From the NCBI GenBank assembly GCA_036012865.1, contig DASCQC010000016.1, positions 65,580 through 129,579 of the forward strand: 64,000 bases of DNA, written 5' to 3'. The position numbers and the translations under genes were made by a program. Within the stretch, counting starts at the first letter, position 1. Every line of letters starts with the position of its first letter. Shown piece after piece: positions 1 to 7,561 of this stretch. The notes under the pieces are model-generated. The model ran no database searches. It was not told the origin of the DNA and saw only the letters and a list, made by a program, of their open reading frames with translations. This DNA is from DASCQC01 sp036012865 (lineage in GTDB: Bacteria; Pseudomonadota; Gammaproteobacteria; Comchoanobacterales; Comchoanobacteraceae).

Positions 1-242
1 GCTTGTTTATTAAGTGAAATATTGAGCAATCAAACTATCAACAGAACCATCACTCAATAGGGTTGCCATTAAACCCCTATGAAATGAGGGTATGTTTATT
101 ATTTAACTCTCGCATATTAGGTGTCATCTAGGGTAATTAATCTTAGCCAGAAAAGTATTTAAAGATAGCCGTATAAAAGAATTAAGATTGCTAAGCAAGT
201 CATAATTCACTAGAATAACATGCTATTAACAGGTAATTATCT

Positions 243-1874
243 ATGAAACTGGTTACGACAGCGTTAACTTATGCTAATGGCCCTGTGCATTTAGGGCACA
301 TGGTGGAAGCTATTCAAGCAGATATCTACTGCCGTTTTCTACGCTTTTGTAAGGAAGATGTCATTTTTATTTCAGGTTCAGATTCTCATGGTACGCCAAT
401 CATGCTGCAAGCCAATAAATTAGAGACATCTCCTGAAGTTTTGATTGAAGAGATGAGACTTCAACATGCAAGAACATTCAGCAGTTTTGATGTAAAGTTT
501 GATACTTATCATACAACACATTCTGATCATAATAAATCGCTGACTTATCAGGCTTATGATTTGCTAAAAACAAAGAAAGTTATCATTGAAAAGACGATTG
601 AGCAGGCTTATGACAGTGAGCGAGAAATGTTTTTGCCTGATAGGTTTGTTAAAGGGAATTGTCCAAAATGTGATGCCAATGATCAATACGGAGATAATTG
701 TGAGAAATGTGGTGCCAGTTATCATGCAACTGAACTGAAGAATGCTTATTCTACACTCTCAGGTAATCCACCGATTACCAAACAGTCTTTACATGATTTC
801 TTTGCGTTGTCAAAATCAGTCAGTATGCTCCAGCAGTGGCAACATAATTCACGCCTTCAGCCGGAGGTTAAAAACAAGCTTTCTGAGTGGTTTGATCAAG
901 GTTTAAGTGATTGGGATATTACTCGGGACCACCCTTATTTTGGTTTCCAACACCCGGAAAGAAAAGATCAATATTTTTATGTGTGGCTGGATGCTCCGAT
1001 AGGTTATTTTGCGGCGGTAAAAGCGCTTGATGAGGAAAAGGGGACGGATTATCTTAAACTCTGTTTACAGAGTGACAGTGATTTAGATGTTATCCACTTT
1101 ATCGGCAAGGATATTGCTTACTTTCATGGGTTATTTTGGCCGGCTGTATTGAAGGAGTGTGGTTGGAAACAACCCAGTGAGTTATGGGTTCATGGTTTCT
1201 TAACAATCAATGGTCAAAAAATGTCAAAATCACGAGGGACCTTTATTTTAGCTGATGATTATCTGAATGTCTTACCTTCAGATTATATGAGGTATTATGT
1301 TGCGAGTAAATTGGGGGATTCAATTGCAGATATTGATCTTAATTTAGACGACTTTAGGGTAAAAATAAATGCTGATATTGTCGGTAAGTTGGTCAATATT
1401 GGCAGCCGGTGTGCTAAAATTATTCATCAGTCTTTTGGGGGTTGTTTAGCGAATAGTCTGTTGGATGCAAGTCAAGTTGATGCTATTAAGAAGGCTTTGC
1501 CCAAGATGAAGTCTTGTTATGAGTCTCGGCAATTTTCTCAGTTATTACGACTGGTGATGCAGCTTACTGACGGTGTCAATCAATTTATCGATCAGCACAA
1601 GCCATGGAAACTCGTGAAAGAAGAAAGTACGGTGGAGGTTTCTCATCAAGTCTGCACGCAAGCGTTGGTATGTTTTTATCAATTAATGGGAGTTTTGCAG
1701 CCGGTTATGCCGCGTTTAACACACAATGCTTTTAATTTATTTGAAACTAGTCCTGATTCCTGGGATGATTTGACTTTTCAACCCCTAGGTCAAACATTAA
1801 AACCATTCGAAAGGCTTGCAGAAAGAATTACATCTGAACAGACGGATAGATTATTAGAGCCGCAGGAGGGTTGA
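243..1874 (+). CDS. metG: Methionyl-tRNA synthetase, short form
   Basis: Charges tRNA-Met with methionine in the cytoplasm. The class I signature is present as HLGH close to the N terminus (about residues 17-20) and as KMSKSRG near residue 329. A Cys-x2-Cys...Cys-x2-Cys zinc knuckle (CPKC/CEKC) lies near residues 140-157, as in the MetG1 type. At 543 residues it ends after the anticodon-binding helical domain, so it lacks the C-terminal tRNA-binding/dimerisation domain of the roughly 670-residue E. coli enzyme. The family start MKxVTTALxYANG fits the ATG at 243. The stop codon overlaps the rnfB start (TGATG), so the two genes are translationally coupled. Identity is secure. Confidence 0.97.
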   Translation: MKLVTTALTYANGPVHLGHMVEAIQADIYCRFLRFCKEDVIFISGSDSHGTPIMLQANKLETSPEVLIEEMRLQHARTFSSFDVKFDTYHTTHSDHNKSLTYQAYDLLKTKKVIIEKTIEQAYDSEREMFLPDRFVKGNCPKCDANDQYGDNCEKCGASYHATELKNAYSTLSGNPPITKQSLHDFFALSKSVSMLQQWQHNSRLQPEVKNKLSEWFDQGLSDWDITRDHPYFGFQHPERKDQYFYVWLDAPIGYFAAVKALDEEKGTDYLKLCLQSDSDLDVIHFIGKDIAYFHGLFWPAVLKECGWKQPSELWVHGFLTINGQKMSKSRGTFILADDYLNVLPSDYMRYYVASKLGDSIADIDLNLDDFRVKINADIVGKLVNIGSRCAKIIHQSFGGCLANSLLDASQVDAIKKALPKMKSCYESRQFSQLLRLVMQLTDGVNQFIDQHKPWKLVKEESTVEVSHQVCTQALVCFYQLMGVLQPVMPRLTHNAFNLFETSPDSWDDLTFQPLGQTLKPFERLAERITSEQTDRLLEPQEG

Positions 1875-2467
1875 TGCCAACAAAAGATCAAGTTGAAGCA
1901 TTATTACCACAAACCCAGTGTCAGAGATGTGAATACACGGGGTGCTCTCCTTATGCCGAGGCGGTAGCTAATGAGGGGGCGCCAATTAATAAGTGCGCGC
2001 CTGGAGGAGCCTTTGTTTTAGAAAAATTAGCAGGCATTCAAGGGAGAAAACCTACGCAGAAAGAAATCGATGGCTTGGAGTCAGAGCGTATGTGGAAGGC
2101 CTATATTGATCCTAATCGTTGTATAGGGTGTTATAAATGTGTGGATGTTTGTCCAACGGCAGCCATTGTTGGGCACAATAAATCACTGCACGGGGTTTTG
2201 GAGGATCTTTGTACTGGGTGTGGTTTATGCTTGCCAACCTGTCCTATGGATTGTATTGAAGAAAGAGATTCTCATGAAACCTTAGAGGGGCGTTGGGAAA
2301 GAAAAAATATTTTTCAAAAAGCTTATGAAGAAAAACAACAAAGACAAACCAAGAAAAAGAATGAACTCAAAAAAACTCAAACCAAACTTAGGCAGAAAAA
2401 ATCGACACGCGAAGAAACCTTGGCGGCTCGTCAGGCGCTTTTTCAACAATGGGTTAGTAGTGAATGA
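1874..2467 (+). CDS. rnfB: RnfB-like ferredoxin, stand-alone and soluble
   Basis: An electron-transfer iron-sulfur protein. The N-terminal part has the Fe-S domain of RnfB (CQRCEYTGCxPYAEA), followed by two [4Fe-4S] ferredoxin motifs, CIGCYKCVDVCP and CTGCGLCLPTCP. The usual N-terminal membrane helix of RnfB is missing. The last 55 or so residues are Lys/Gln-rich and probably helical. Translation should begin at the ATG at 1874, with AGGAGG just upstream, rather than at the TTG three bases earlier. The gene sits between metG and nth, overlapping both ends by 1-4 bases. No other rnf subunit is seen in the window, so its redox partner is unknown. Confidence 0.9.
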   Translation: MPTKDQVEALLPQTQCQRCEYTGCSPYAEAVANEGAPINKCAPGGAFVLEKLAGIQGRKPTQKEIDGLESERMWKAYIDPNRCIGCYKCVDVCPTAAIVGHNKSLHGVLEDLCTGCGLCLPTCPMDCIEERDSHETLEGRWERKNIFQKAYEEKQQRQTKKKNELKKTQTKLRQKKSTREETLAARQALFQQWVSSE

Positions 2468-3093
2468 ACCTTACAAAGCGTTTAGAAATTTTTGAAATTT
2501 TACAAAAGTTACACCCAAGCCCAACCACAGAGCTTACGTATTCAAATTGTTTCCAATTGCTGATTGCTGTGATGTTGTCTGCTCAAGCAACGGATAAAAG
2601 TGTGAATCTAGCAACTCCAGCCTTGTTTAAAGCAGGGCCCACCCCGAAAGATATGCTTGCATTAGGGGAGACTGCTGTGATGGATTACATTAAAACGATT
2701 GGGCTGTATCGAAGCAAGGCTCGAAATGTCATTAATACTTGTCGCTTACTGATTGAGCGACATGATGGCAACGTTCCAGATACCCGAGAGAAGCTTCAAA
2801 ATCTTCCTGGTGTCGGGCGTAAAACGGCTAACGTGGTTTTAAATGTAGGGTTTGGGCAACCCACTATTGCTGTAGATACACATATTTTTCGTGTTAGCAA
2901 TCGAACGGGTTTGGCCAAGGGTAAAACTCCGGATGATGTTGAGAGTGCATTAGAGAAATGGACACCCACTAAGCATAAAATGAATATTCATCATCGGTTA
3001 ATTTTACATGGCAGGTATGTGTGTATTGCAAGAAAACCATTGTGTGGTGCGTGTGAGCTTCATGATTTATGTGAGTATAAAGATAAAAGGTAA
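2464..3093 (+). CDS. nth: Endonuclease III
   Basis: Base-excision repair DNA glycosylase and AP lyase acting on oxidised pyrimidines. The helix-hairpin-helix with the catalytic lysine is visible as LPGVGRKTANVVLN, with the catalytic Asp in VDTHIFRVSNR. The C-terminal [4Fe-4S] cluster ligands follow the C-x6-C-x2-C-x5-C pattern (C...CGACELHDLC). The length of 209 residues is normal. The start overlaps the rnfB stop (ATGA), making it the third gene of a metG-rnfB-nth unit. Confidence 0.97.
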   Translation: MNLTKRLEIFEILQKLHPSPTTELTYSNCFQLLIAVMLSAQATDKSVNLATPALFKAGPTPKDMLALGETAVMDYIKTIGLYRSKARNVINTCRLLIERHDGNVPDTREKLQNLPGVGRKTANVVLNVGFGQPTIAVDTHIFRVSNRTGLAKGKTPDDVESALEKWTPTKHKMNIHHRLILHGRYVCIARKPLCGACELHDLCEYKDKR

Positions 3094-3200
3094 TGGTTAA
3101 ATGAGAGCCCGGGTGTTTTAAGATTGTATCTACATAATATCATAAATAACTGATAAACATACTATATTGTACTATACGGTATATAATAGGAGGTAATGTT

Positions 3201-4461
3201 ATGATTTTTTCTAAAATACAAAATAATTTTATTGTGTCTTTGCTTAGTTTTAGTTTATACGCTTCAGCTATGGCTACAGTGAACGTGGGTATACTTTTGG
3301 GTTTTACCGGTCCAATTGAAAGGTTGACTCCTGATATGGCAAAAGGAGCTGAGCTTGCAATCAAAGAGGCGAATGACTCAGGTTATTTCTTTGACAATAT
3401 TGAGGCTATTCGTAAGGACTCAACGTGTGTTGATTCATGGAAAGCTGTTAGTGCAGCAGACGTGCTAAGGAGGTCCAATGTAAAAAATATTGTTGGGGCA
3501 GATTGTAGCGGTGTTACCAGAGCTGTTTATCAAAACGTTATTTATCCTAACAAGATGATTATGATCTCGCCATCAGCTACATTACCCGAGTTTAGCCAGA
3601 CAAAATATAAAGATTTATTTAGAACGGCAGTTTCTGATGCAAAGCTAGGAGCTATTCTGGCGGAGATAACAAAAAAACAGGGAATAAAAAGTGTAGTCAT
3701 TTCTTATGTTAATAATAGCTATGGACTAGGCATGCAAAAAGCCTATATAACTTCCGCTAAGAATCTGGGTATAAAGGTTTCTTCATTTCCGCATGAACAG
3801 GGTCAACCTAATTATTTAGCACACCTGTTGCAAGTAACAAATGAAGGTGCGGAGGCGCTTATAATTATTGGTTCTCAAGATGGGGTTGGTAAAAACATTC
3901 TATTGAAATCACTAAGCGTAAATGCTTTTGATCACTATTTTCTATCAGACGGCCTAAGATCACTTTCGTTGGCAGCTGCGGTAAAGAAATATCAAAAGGG
4001 AGAGACTATCACTGTTGTATCCCGCCCCGTCGACTCTACTCTAGATTGATAAATCATCAAAAGAATTTTCTAAGTTGGTTAAGAAAAATAGAGCGGATCA
4101 AGACGCCCCTTTTTTTGTGGAGTCCTATGATGCATCTGCTATTATCATTTTAGCCATGCAACAAGCTAAATCTGACAAGATAACACCTGAGGATATACGG
4201 TCTGTTACCAATGAACCAGGGGTAAAAATTTATCGAGGGGAGTTAGCAAAAGCTTTAAAGCTTATTAAAAAAGGAACGGCTGTGAATTATGAAGGCAGTT
4301 ATGGCCTTAATTTTGACAAGAATGGTGATGTTCAAGGGTTTTTTAAAGAAGAAATCATAGTGAAGGGTAAATTTAAAACTGTTTCATCTGGAAAAGGGTT
4401 TTTTAAAGAAGAAATCATAGTGAAGGGTAAATTTAAAACTGCTCCATCTGGAAAGAAGTGA
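3201..4461 (+). pseudogene. Branched-chain amino acid-type periplasmic binding protein, frameshifted
   Basis: The first 282 codons (3201-4049) encode a signal peptide (cleavage probably after SAMA, about residue 24) followed by the type I periplasmic-binding fold of the LivJ/Leu-Ile-Val family (VGILLGFTGPIERL...GAELAIKEAN...GADCSG). The frame stops at 4047. The protein continues in the next frame from about 4045 (DKSSKEFSKLVKK...FFVESYDASAIIILAM) to 4461. One base too many near GATTGATAA (4043-4051) explains both halves. The 3' end also carries a 60-bp tandem duplication that repeats a 20-residue segment. A strong AGGAGG precedes the ATG. No permease or ATPase genes lie nearby. It is a single orphan receptor, probably inactivated. 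A sequencing error could also produce this picture. Confidence 0.75.
4334..4453 (+). repeat. 60-bp tandem duplication
   Basis: Two direct copies of exactly 60 bp, at 4334-4393 and 4394-4453, differ at only two positions (4382/4442 and 4384/4444). Each keeps the reading frame and encodes one copy of a GFFKEEIIVKGKFKT-type segment at the C-terminal end of the broken binding-protein gene. The low divergence points to a recent slippage or unequal crossover. Confidence 0.95.
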
Positions 4462-4487
4462 TTAATCTCTTTCAGCGGGAATTGAAG

Positions 4488-4721
4488 TTAGTTGGGGTGT
4501 TTGCTTAATTTATGTAGTTTGCCTTTTAGTTCATTAATTTCTTTTAGGAGAAGATTATTCGTTGACCAATTGATCCAAGGGAGTACCACTGAATTAATCA
4601 CTAAGCATATTGCCATGAGCGATATTCCTATATCGTTGAATAGTCTAGAAGGTTGTACAAGAACCATAGTCAGGCCCACAAGAACAAGGAGGGTTAAATG
4701 CTTTTTGGTTAATAATATCAT
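4488..4721 (-). CDS. Small two-helix membrane protein, unknown
   Basis: A 77-residue reading frame starting at the ATG at 4721, with AGGC about 8 bases upstream. It has two hydrophobic segments (LTLLVLVGLTMVLV and ISLMAICLVINSVVLPWI) and a charged amphipathic tail (KEINELKGKLHKL). It lies about 70 bp downstream of the acyltransferase gene on the same strand, so it may be co-transcribed with it. I recognise no family. A plus-strand reading frame of similar length overlaps it but has no membrane pattern or good start. A longer version starting at 4808 would overlap the acyltransferase and is less likely. Confidence 0.5.
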   Translation of the reverse strand: MILLTKKHLTLLVLVGLTMVLVQPSRLFNDIGISLMAICLVINSVVLPWINWSTNNLLLKEINELKGKLHKLSKHPN

Positions 4722-4791
4722 GATTTTAAGCCTGGTTATTATTAATATATTTTTAACATGTAATTTTATTTTTGTCAAGTTTATTATGTGT

Positions 4792-5676
4792 TTACGATAT
4801 TTGCTCAAAGTGAGTTTTAAATCGATTATGCAGCCAGAAATAATGCTCAGGTTGAGACAGAATAACGTTGCTTAATTGATGGTTAATAAATTGAGTATCT
4901 TCTTCAATATTTCCTGTTAATTGAGGATTAAGTGGGGGTTCCACCATGAGTTTATAGGTGCTGGGAGTTTCTTTAATATAGGCTATTAATAAGGTTGCAT
5001 TTGTCATGGATGCTAGTTTGGCAGGGGCGGTAATGGCTTTTGTTTTAACCCCCAAGAAAGAGACATCGGCACAATTTTTGTGGATCATATATTGATCCGG
5101 CAGCATGAAAATAGTTTGGCCTTTTTTGAGCGTCTTAATAATTTTTAGGGCTTCGGAGGATTTGATATTGAAGGCTCCGCGAGATTTGATAATAAAGTTT
5201 TCTATCTTCTGTTGTTTGAGAGGTTTGTAGATGTAGTAACTGGGTTGATGAAGGTTTTCTATAAGCAGTTGCCCTAATGTTTCTGCATGATTAAAGTGCG
5301 GGGTTAAAATAATTAACCCTGTTGAGCTTTTTTCTGCTGAAGTTAGATGATGGACGCCTTCTAATTCAATTTTTTTACCCCAATGACTAGAGGGGTGTTT
5401 CCAGATAGTCGATATTCTTAAGAGAGATGTGGTAACAGACAGGATGTTTTTTTGAATGAAATCTTGAGTTTTTTGCTCATTCCATTGAGGAAAGACCAGC
5501 TTTAAATTTTTTTCGAGAATGGCTTTTCTTTTTCTAGGTAAAAGTTTAAGAATCCATGGAGATAATCTCTTTGCGAGGACTTGGTGCACATGAAGGGATG
5601 CGTATGAAAAACTTTTCCAAAGTAAAAGTGCTGTATTTAAACCCATCGAGATGGCCAATCTTTTAAGTATTTTCAT
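4792..5676 (-). CDS. Lipid A biosynthesis-type lauroyl/myristoyl acyltransferase (LpxL/HtrB family)
   Basis: The family transfers a fatty acid from acyl-ACP to a lipid A precursor at the inner membrane. An N-terminal membrane anchor is followed by the catalytic HX4(D/E) motif in TPHFNHAE (H127, E132) and by the conserved LPDQ motif (MLPDQYMI, near residue 196). At 294 residues it matches the LpxL/LpxM length. Which acyltransferase it is (LpxL, LpxM or an ornithine-lipid relative) cannot be settled from sequence alone. It is followed by a small membrane protein gene. Confidence 0.88.
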   Translation of the reverse strand: MKILKRLAISMGLNTALLLWKSFSYASLHVHQVLAKRLSPWILKLLPRKRKAILEKNLKLVFPQWNEQKTQDFIQKNILSVTTSLLRISTIWKHPSSHWGKKIELEGVHHLTSAEKSSTGLIILTPHFNHAETLGQLLIENLHQPSYYIYKPLKQQKIENFIIKSRGAFNIKSSEALKIIKTLKKGQTIFMLPDQYMIHKNCADVSFLGVKTKAITAPAKLASMTNATLLIAYIKETPSTYKLMVEPPLNPQLTGNIEEDTQFINHQLSNVILSQPEHYFWLHNRFKTHFEQIS

Positions 5677-5831
5677 AGAATTTTAAGTTGTCTGTAAAAC
5701 ATTTATTAAGTATATCTATAAGGCCAGCAGGTTTCAAACATAGCAAGGTTTTTTTGTTAGGGATGATATTAAGAATCGGTATCATTCAATGTTAACTTAA
5801 TTTATAATGCATCATTATTCGGGAGGTGTTG

Positions 5832-6152
5832 ATGAAACCTGATTACATGCTTAGTTTTTATGTGCCTGAGGATTCCTTGGATTCAGTTAAATCTGCTTTA
5901 TTTGCTAAGGGTGCAGGGAAAATAGGTTCCTATGATAGTTGTTGTTGGCAAGTTAAAGGGAGGGGGCAATTTCGACCGTTAGAAGGGTCAGTACCCTCGA
6001 TTGGGAGTTTAAATCAAGTCGAATCAGTAACTGAGTGGAAGGTAGAGATTGTTTTGGAAAAAGCTATTTTGTCTGAAGTTATTGCAGCGCTGAAGGCTTC
6101 CCATCCTTATGAAACCCCAGCTTTTCAGGTAATTGAATTGGTGAGTGTATGA
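5832..6152 (+). CDS. NIF3/YqfO-type domain protein
   Basis: A 106-residue protein corresponding to the inserted YqfO (CutA-like) domain of the NIF3 family, occurring alone. It begins with a beta strand (MLSFYVPEDSLDSVKSALF), has the family GxxGSYDSCCWQ and GQFRP patterns, and ends with the typical SHPYETPAFQVIEL. GGGAGG at 5821-5826 places the start at the ATG at 5832. The stop overlaps the trkH start (ATGA). Function is unknown; such domains have been proposed to be trimeric, ligand-binding modules. Confidence 0.85.
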   Translation: MKPDYMLSFYVPEDSLDSVKSALFAKGAGKIGSYDSCCWQVKGRGQFRPLEGSVPSIGSLNQVESVTEWKVEIVLEKAILSEVIAALKASHPYETPAFQVIELVSV

Positions 6153-7561
6153 TAAAACTTAGGCATTTGGCATTTATTTTAGGTCCCATTTTAATGTTTT
6201 ATAGTGCTACATTTTGTCTTCCTGCAGGGGTAGCTTTAATCTACGGAGAGCCGATTTATCTAGCTTTCTTATTTTCTGCGTTTGTAACCTTTATGTTAGG
6301 TTTTTCATTACACTATTTTGGTGTTTCTCCGGGGTTTTTCCGGACGCAAATGTCTTATTTTATAGTGGTGTTTGTTTGGGTGTTAGTAGGGTTATTATCA
6401 ATGATTCCTTTTATCATCCTGGGGATAGGGTCATGGGTGGATTGTTTTTTTGAAGCCTTTTCAGGTTTAACAACTACGGGGGCAGAGGTTTTTTCTGATT
6501 TGGATACGTGGCCTTATGCTCTTCGTTGGTACCACCAACAGTTAGAATTTGTTGGAGGTTTAGGTATTATTACGGTTGCTGTTGTTTTAATTGCATTTAC
6601 GGGATTGGAAAGTCAGAGCCTTTATCAAATAGAAACCAAAGAAACTAAATTGATGCCCCGTGTGGGTTCCACTGTTAGAGTGATGTTTATGATTTACTTT
6701 ACATTGTTTTTATTTTGTTTGTTGGGTTATTATTTTGCAGGCATGACTATGTTTGAGTCTATGTGTGAAGCCATGACTACCGTTTCAACGGGAGGTTTTT
6801 CAATTTATTCTGATAACATGGCGCATTATCAAGATCTCTTTTGGGTGGGCCCTATGGCCTGTGTTGTTATGGTATTAAGTGCTTTAAGTTATCGGTTACA
6901 CTATTACGCAATCATCGGGAGGTCATGTCGAGTCTATATACAGGATGAGGAAAATAAGAAATATTTATGGTTTACCTTGAGTGTCGTGGTCGGATTGGTT
7001 ATGTTTGCACCTCATGATATAACTTGGAAGGTCATTCAACAATTTATATCGATGATAACGACCACGGGTTATTCTTTTGATACTTATCTCGCTTGGCCTA
7101 ATATGTTGCTGTTTATCTTTGTGTTGGTGAGTTTGGTTGGGGGGTGTTCGGGTTCAACCTCGGGAGGCATTCGAGTTTTACGTTTACTGTCCTGTTTGCG
7201 TGATGGACTAAGGTGTTTGAAGCAGATGATTCATCCTAAGGCGATACAAAATGTATCGATTAACCAGAAATCTGTTTCGGAGGCTGCGTTGGTTATGTTT
7301 AGGGGTTTTTTGGTTTTTTATTTGATCAGTTGGGTTGCACTTCTATCAGTTCTTTTGCTTTTAGGGTTGGATTGGCAGACAGCCCTAGCTTCATTGGCAG
7401 CTTGTTTATCTAATACAGGGGCTGCTCTGGGATCTTTATCCAACGGTTATGGTCTATTATCCCCTTGTGTTAAATCTGCGTTGGTTGTTGCGATGGTGGT
7501 GGGCCGTGTTGAAATTATGGCGGTGTATGTGATTCTTTTGCCCTCTTATTGGAGAAGTTAA
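6149..7561 (+). CDS. trkH: Trk potassium uptake system, membrane subunit
   Basis: K+ translocating subunit of the Trk system. The four-fold pore-loop architecture is visible: LTTTGAEVF (loop 1), TTVSTGGFS (loop 2), TTTGYSFD (loop 3) and LSNTGAALG (loop 4), between about ten membrane helices. At 470 residues it is close to the usual 480 or so. The gene overlaps the NIF3-like gene by four bases, and the polA start codon follows its stop directly. The cytoplasmic NAD(H)-binding partner TrkA is encoded far away at 43963-45297. Confidence 0.95.
   Translation: MIKLRHLAFILGPILMFYSATFCLPAGVALIYGEPIYLAFLFSAFVTFMLGFSLHYFGVSPGFFRTQMSYFIVVFVWVLVGLLSMIPFIILGIGSWVDCFFEAFSGLTTTGAEVFSDLDTWPYALRWYHQQLEFVGGLGIITVAVVLIAFTGLESQSLYQIETKETKLMPRVGSTVRVMFMIYFTLFLFCLLGYYFAGMTMFESMCEAMTTVSTGGFSIYSDNMAHYQDLFWVGPMACVVMVLSALSYRLHYYAIIGRSCRVYIQDEENKKYLWFTLSVVVGLVMFAPHDITWKVIQQFISMITTTGYSFDTYLAWPNMLLFIFVLVSLVGGCSGSTSGGIRVLRLLSCLRDGLRCLKQMIHPKAIQNVSINQKSVSEAALVMFRGFLVFYLISWVALLSVLLLLGLDWQTALASLAACLSNTGAALGSLSNGYGLLSPCVKSALVVAMVVGRVEIMAVYVILLPSYWRS

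Noticed and set aside
1..242. Leader region before metG, examined for a riboswitch or tRNA
   Set aside because: No cloverleaf, no T-box or S-box-like structure and no terminator could be supported.
4492..4875. Plus-strand 127-codon frame
   Set aside because: It lies opposite the small membrane protein and the acyltransferase end, has no family features and no good start.
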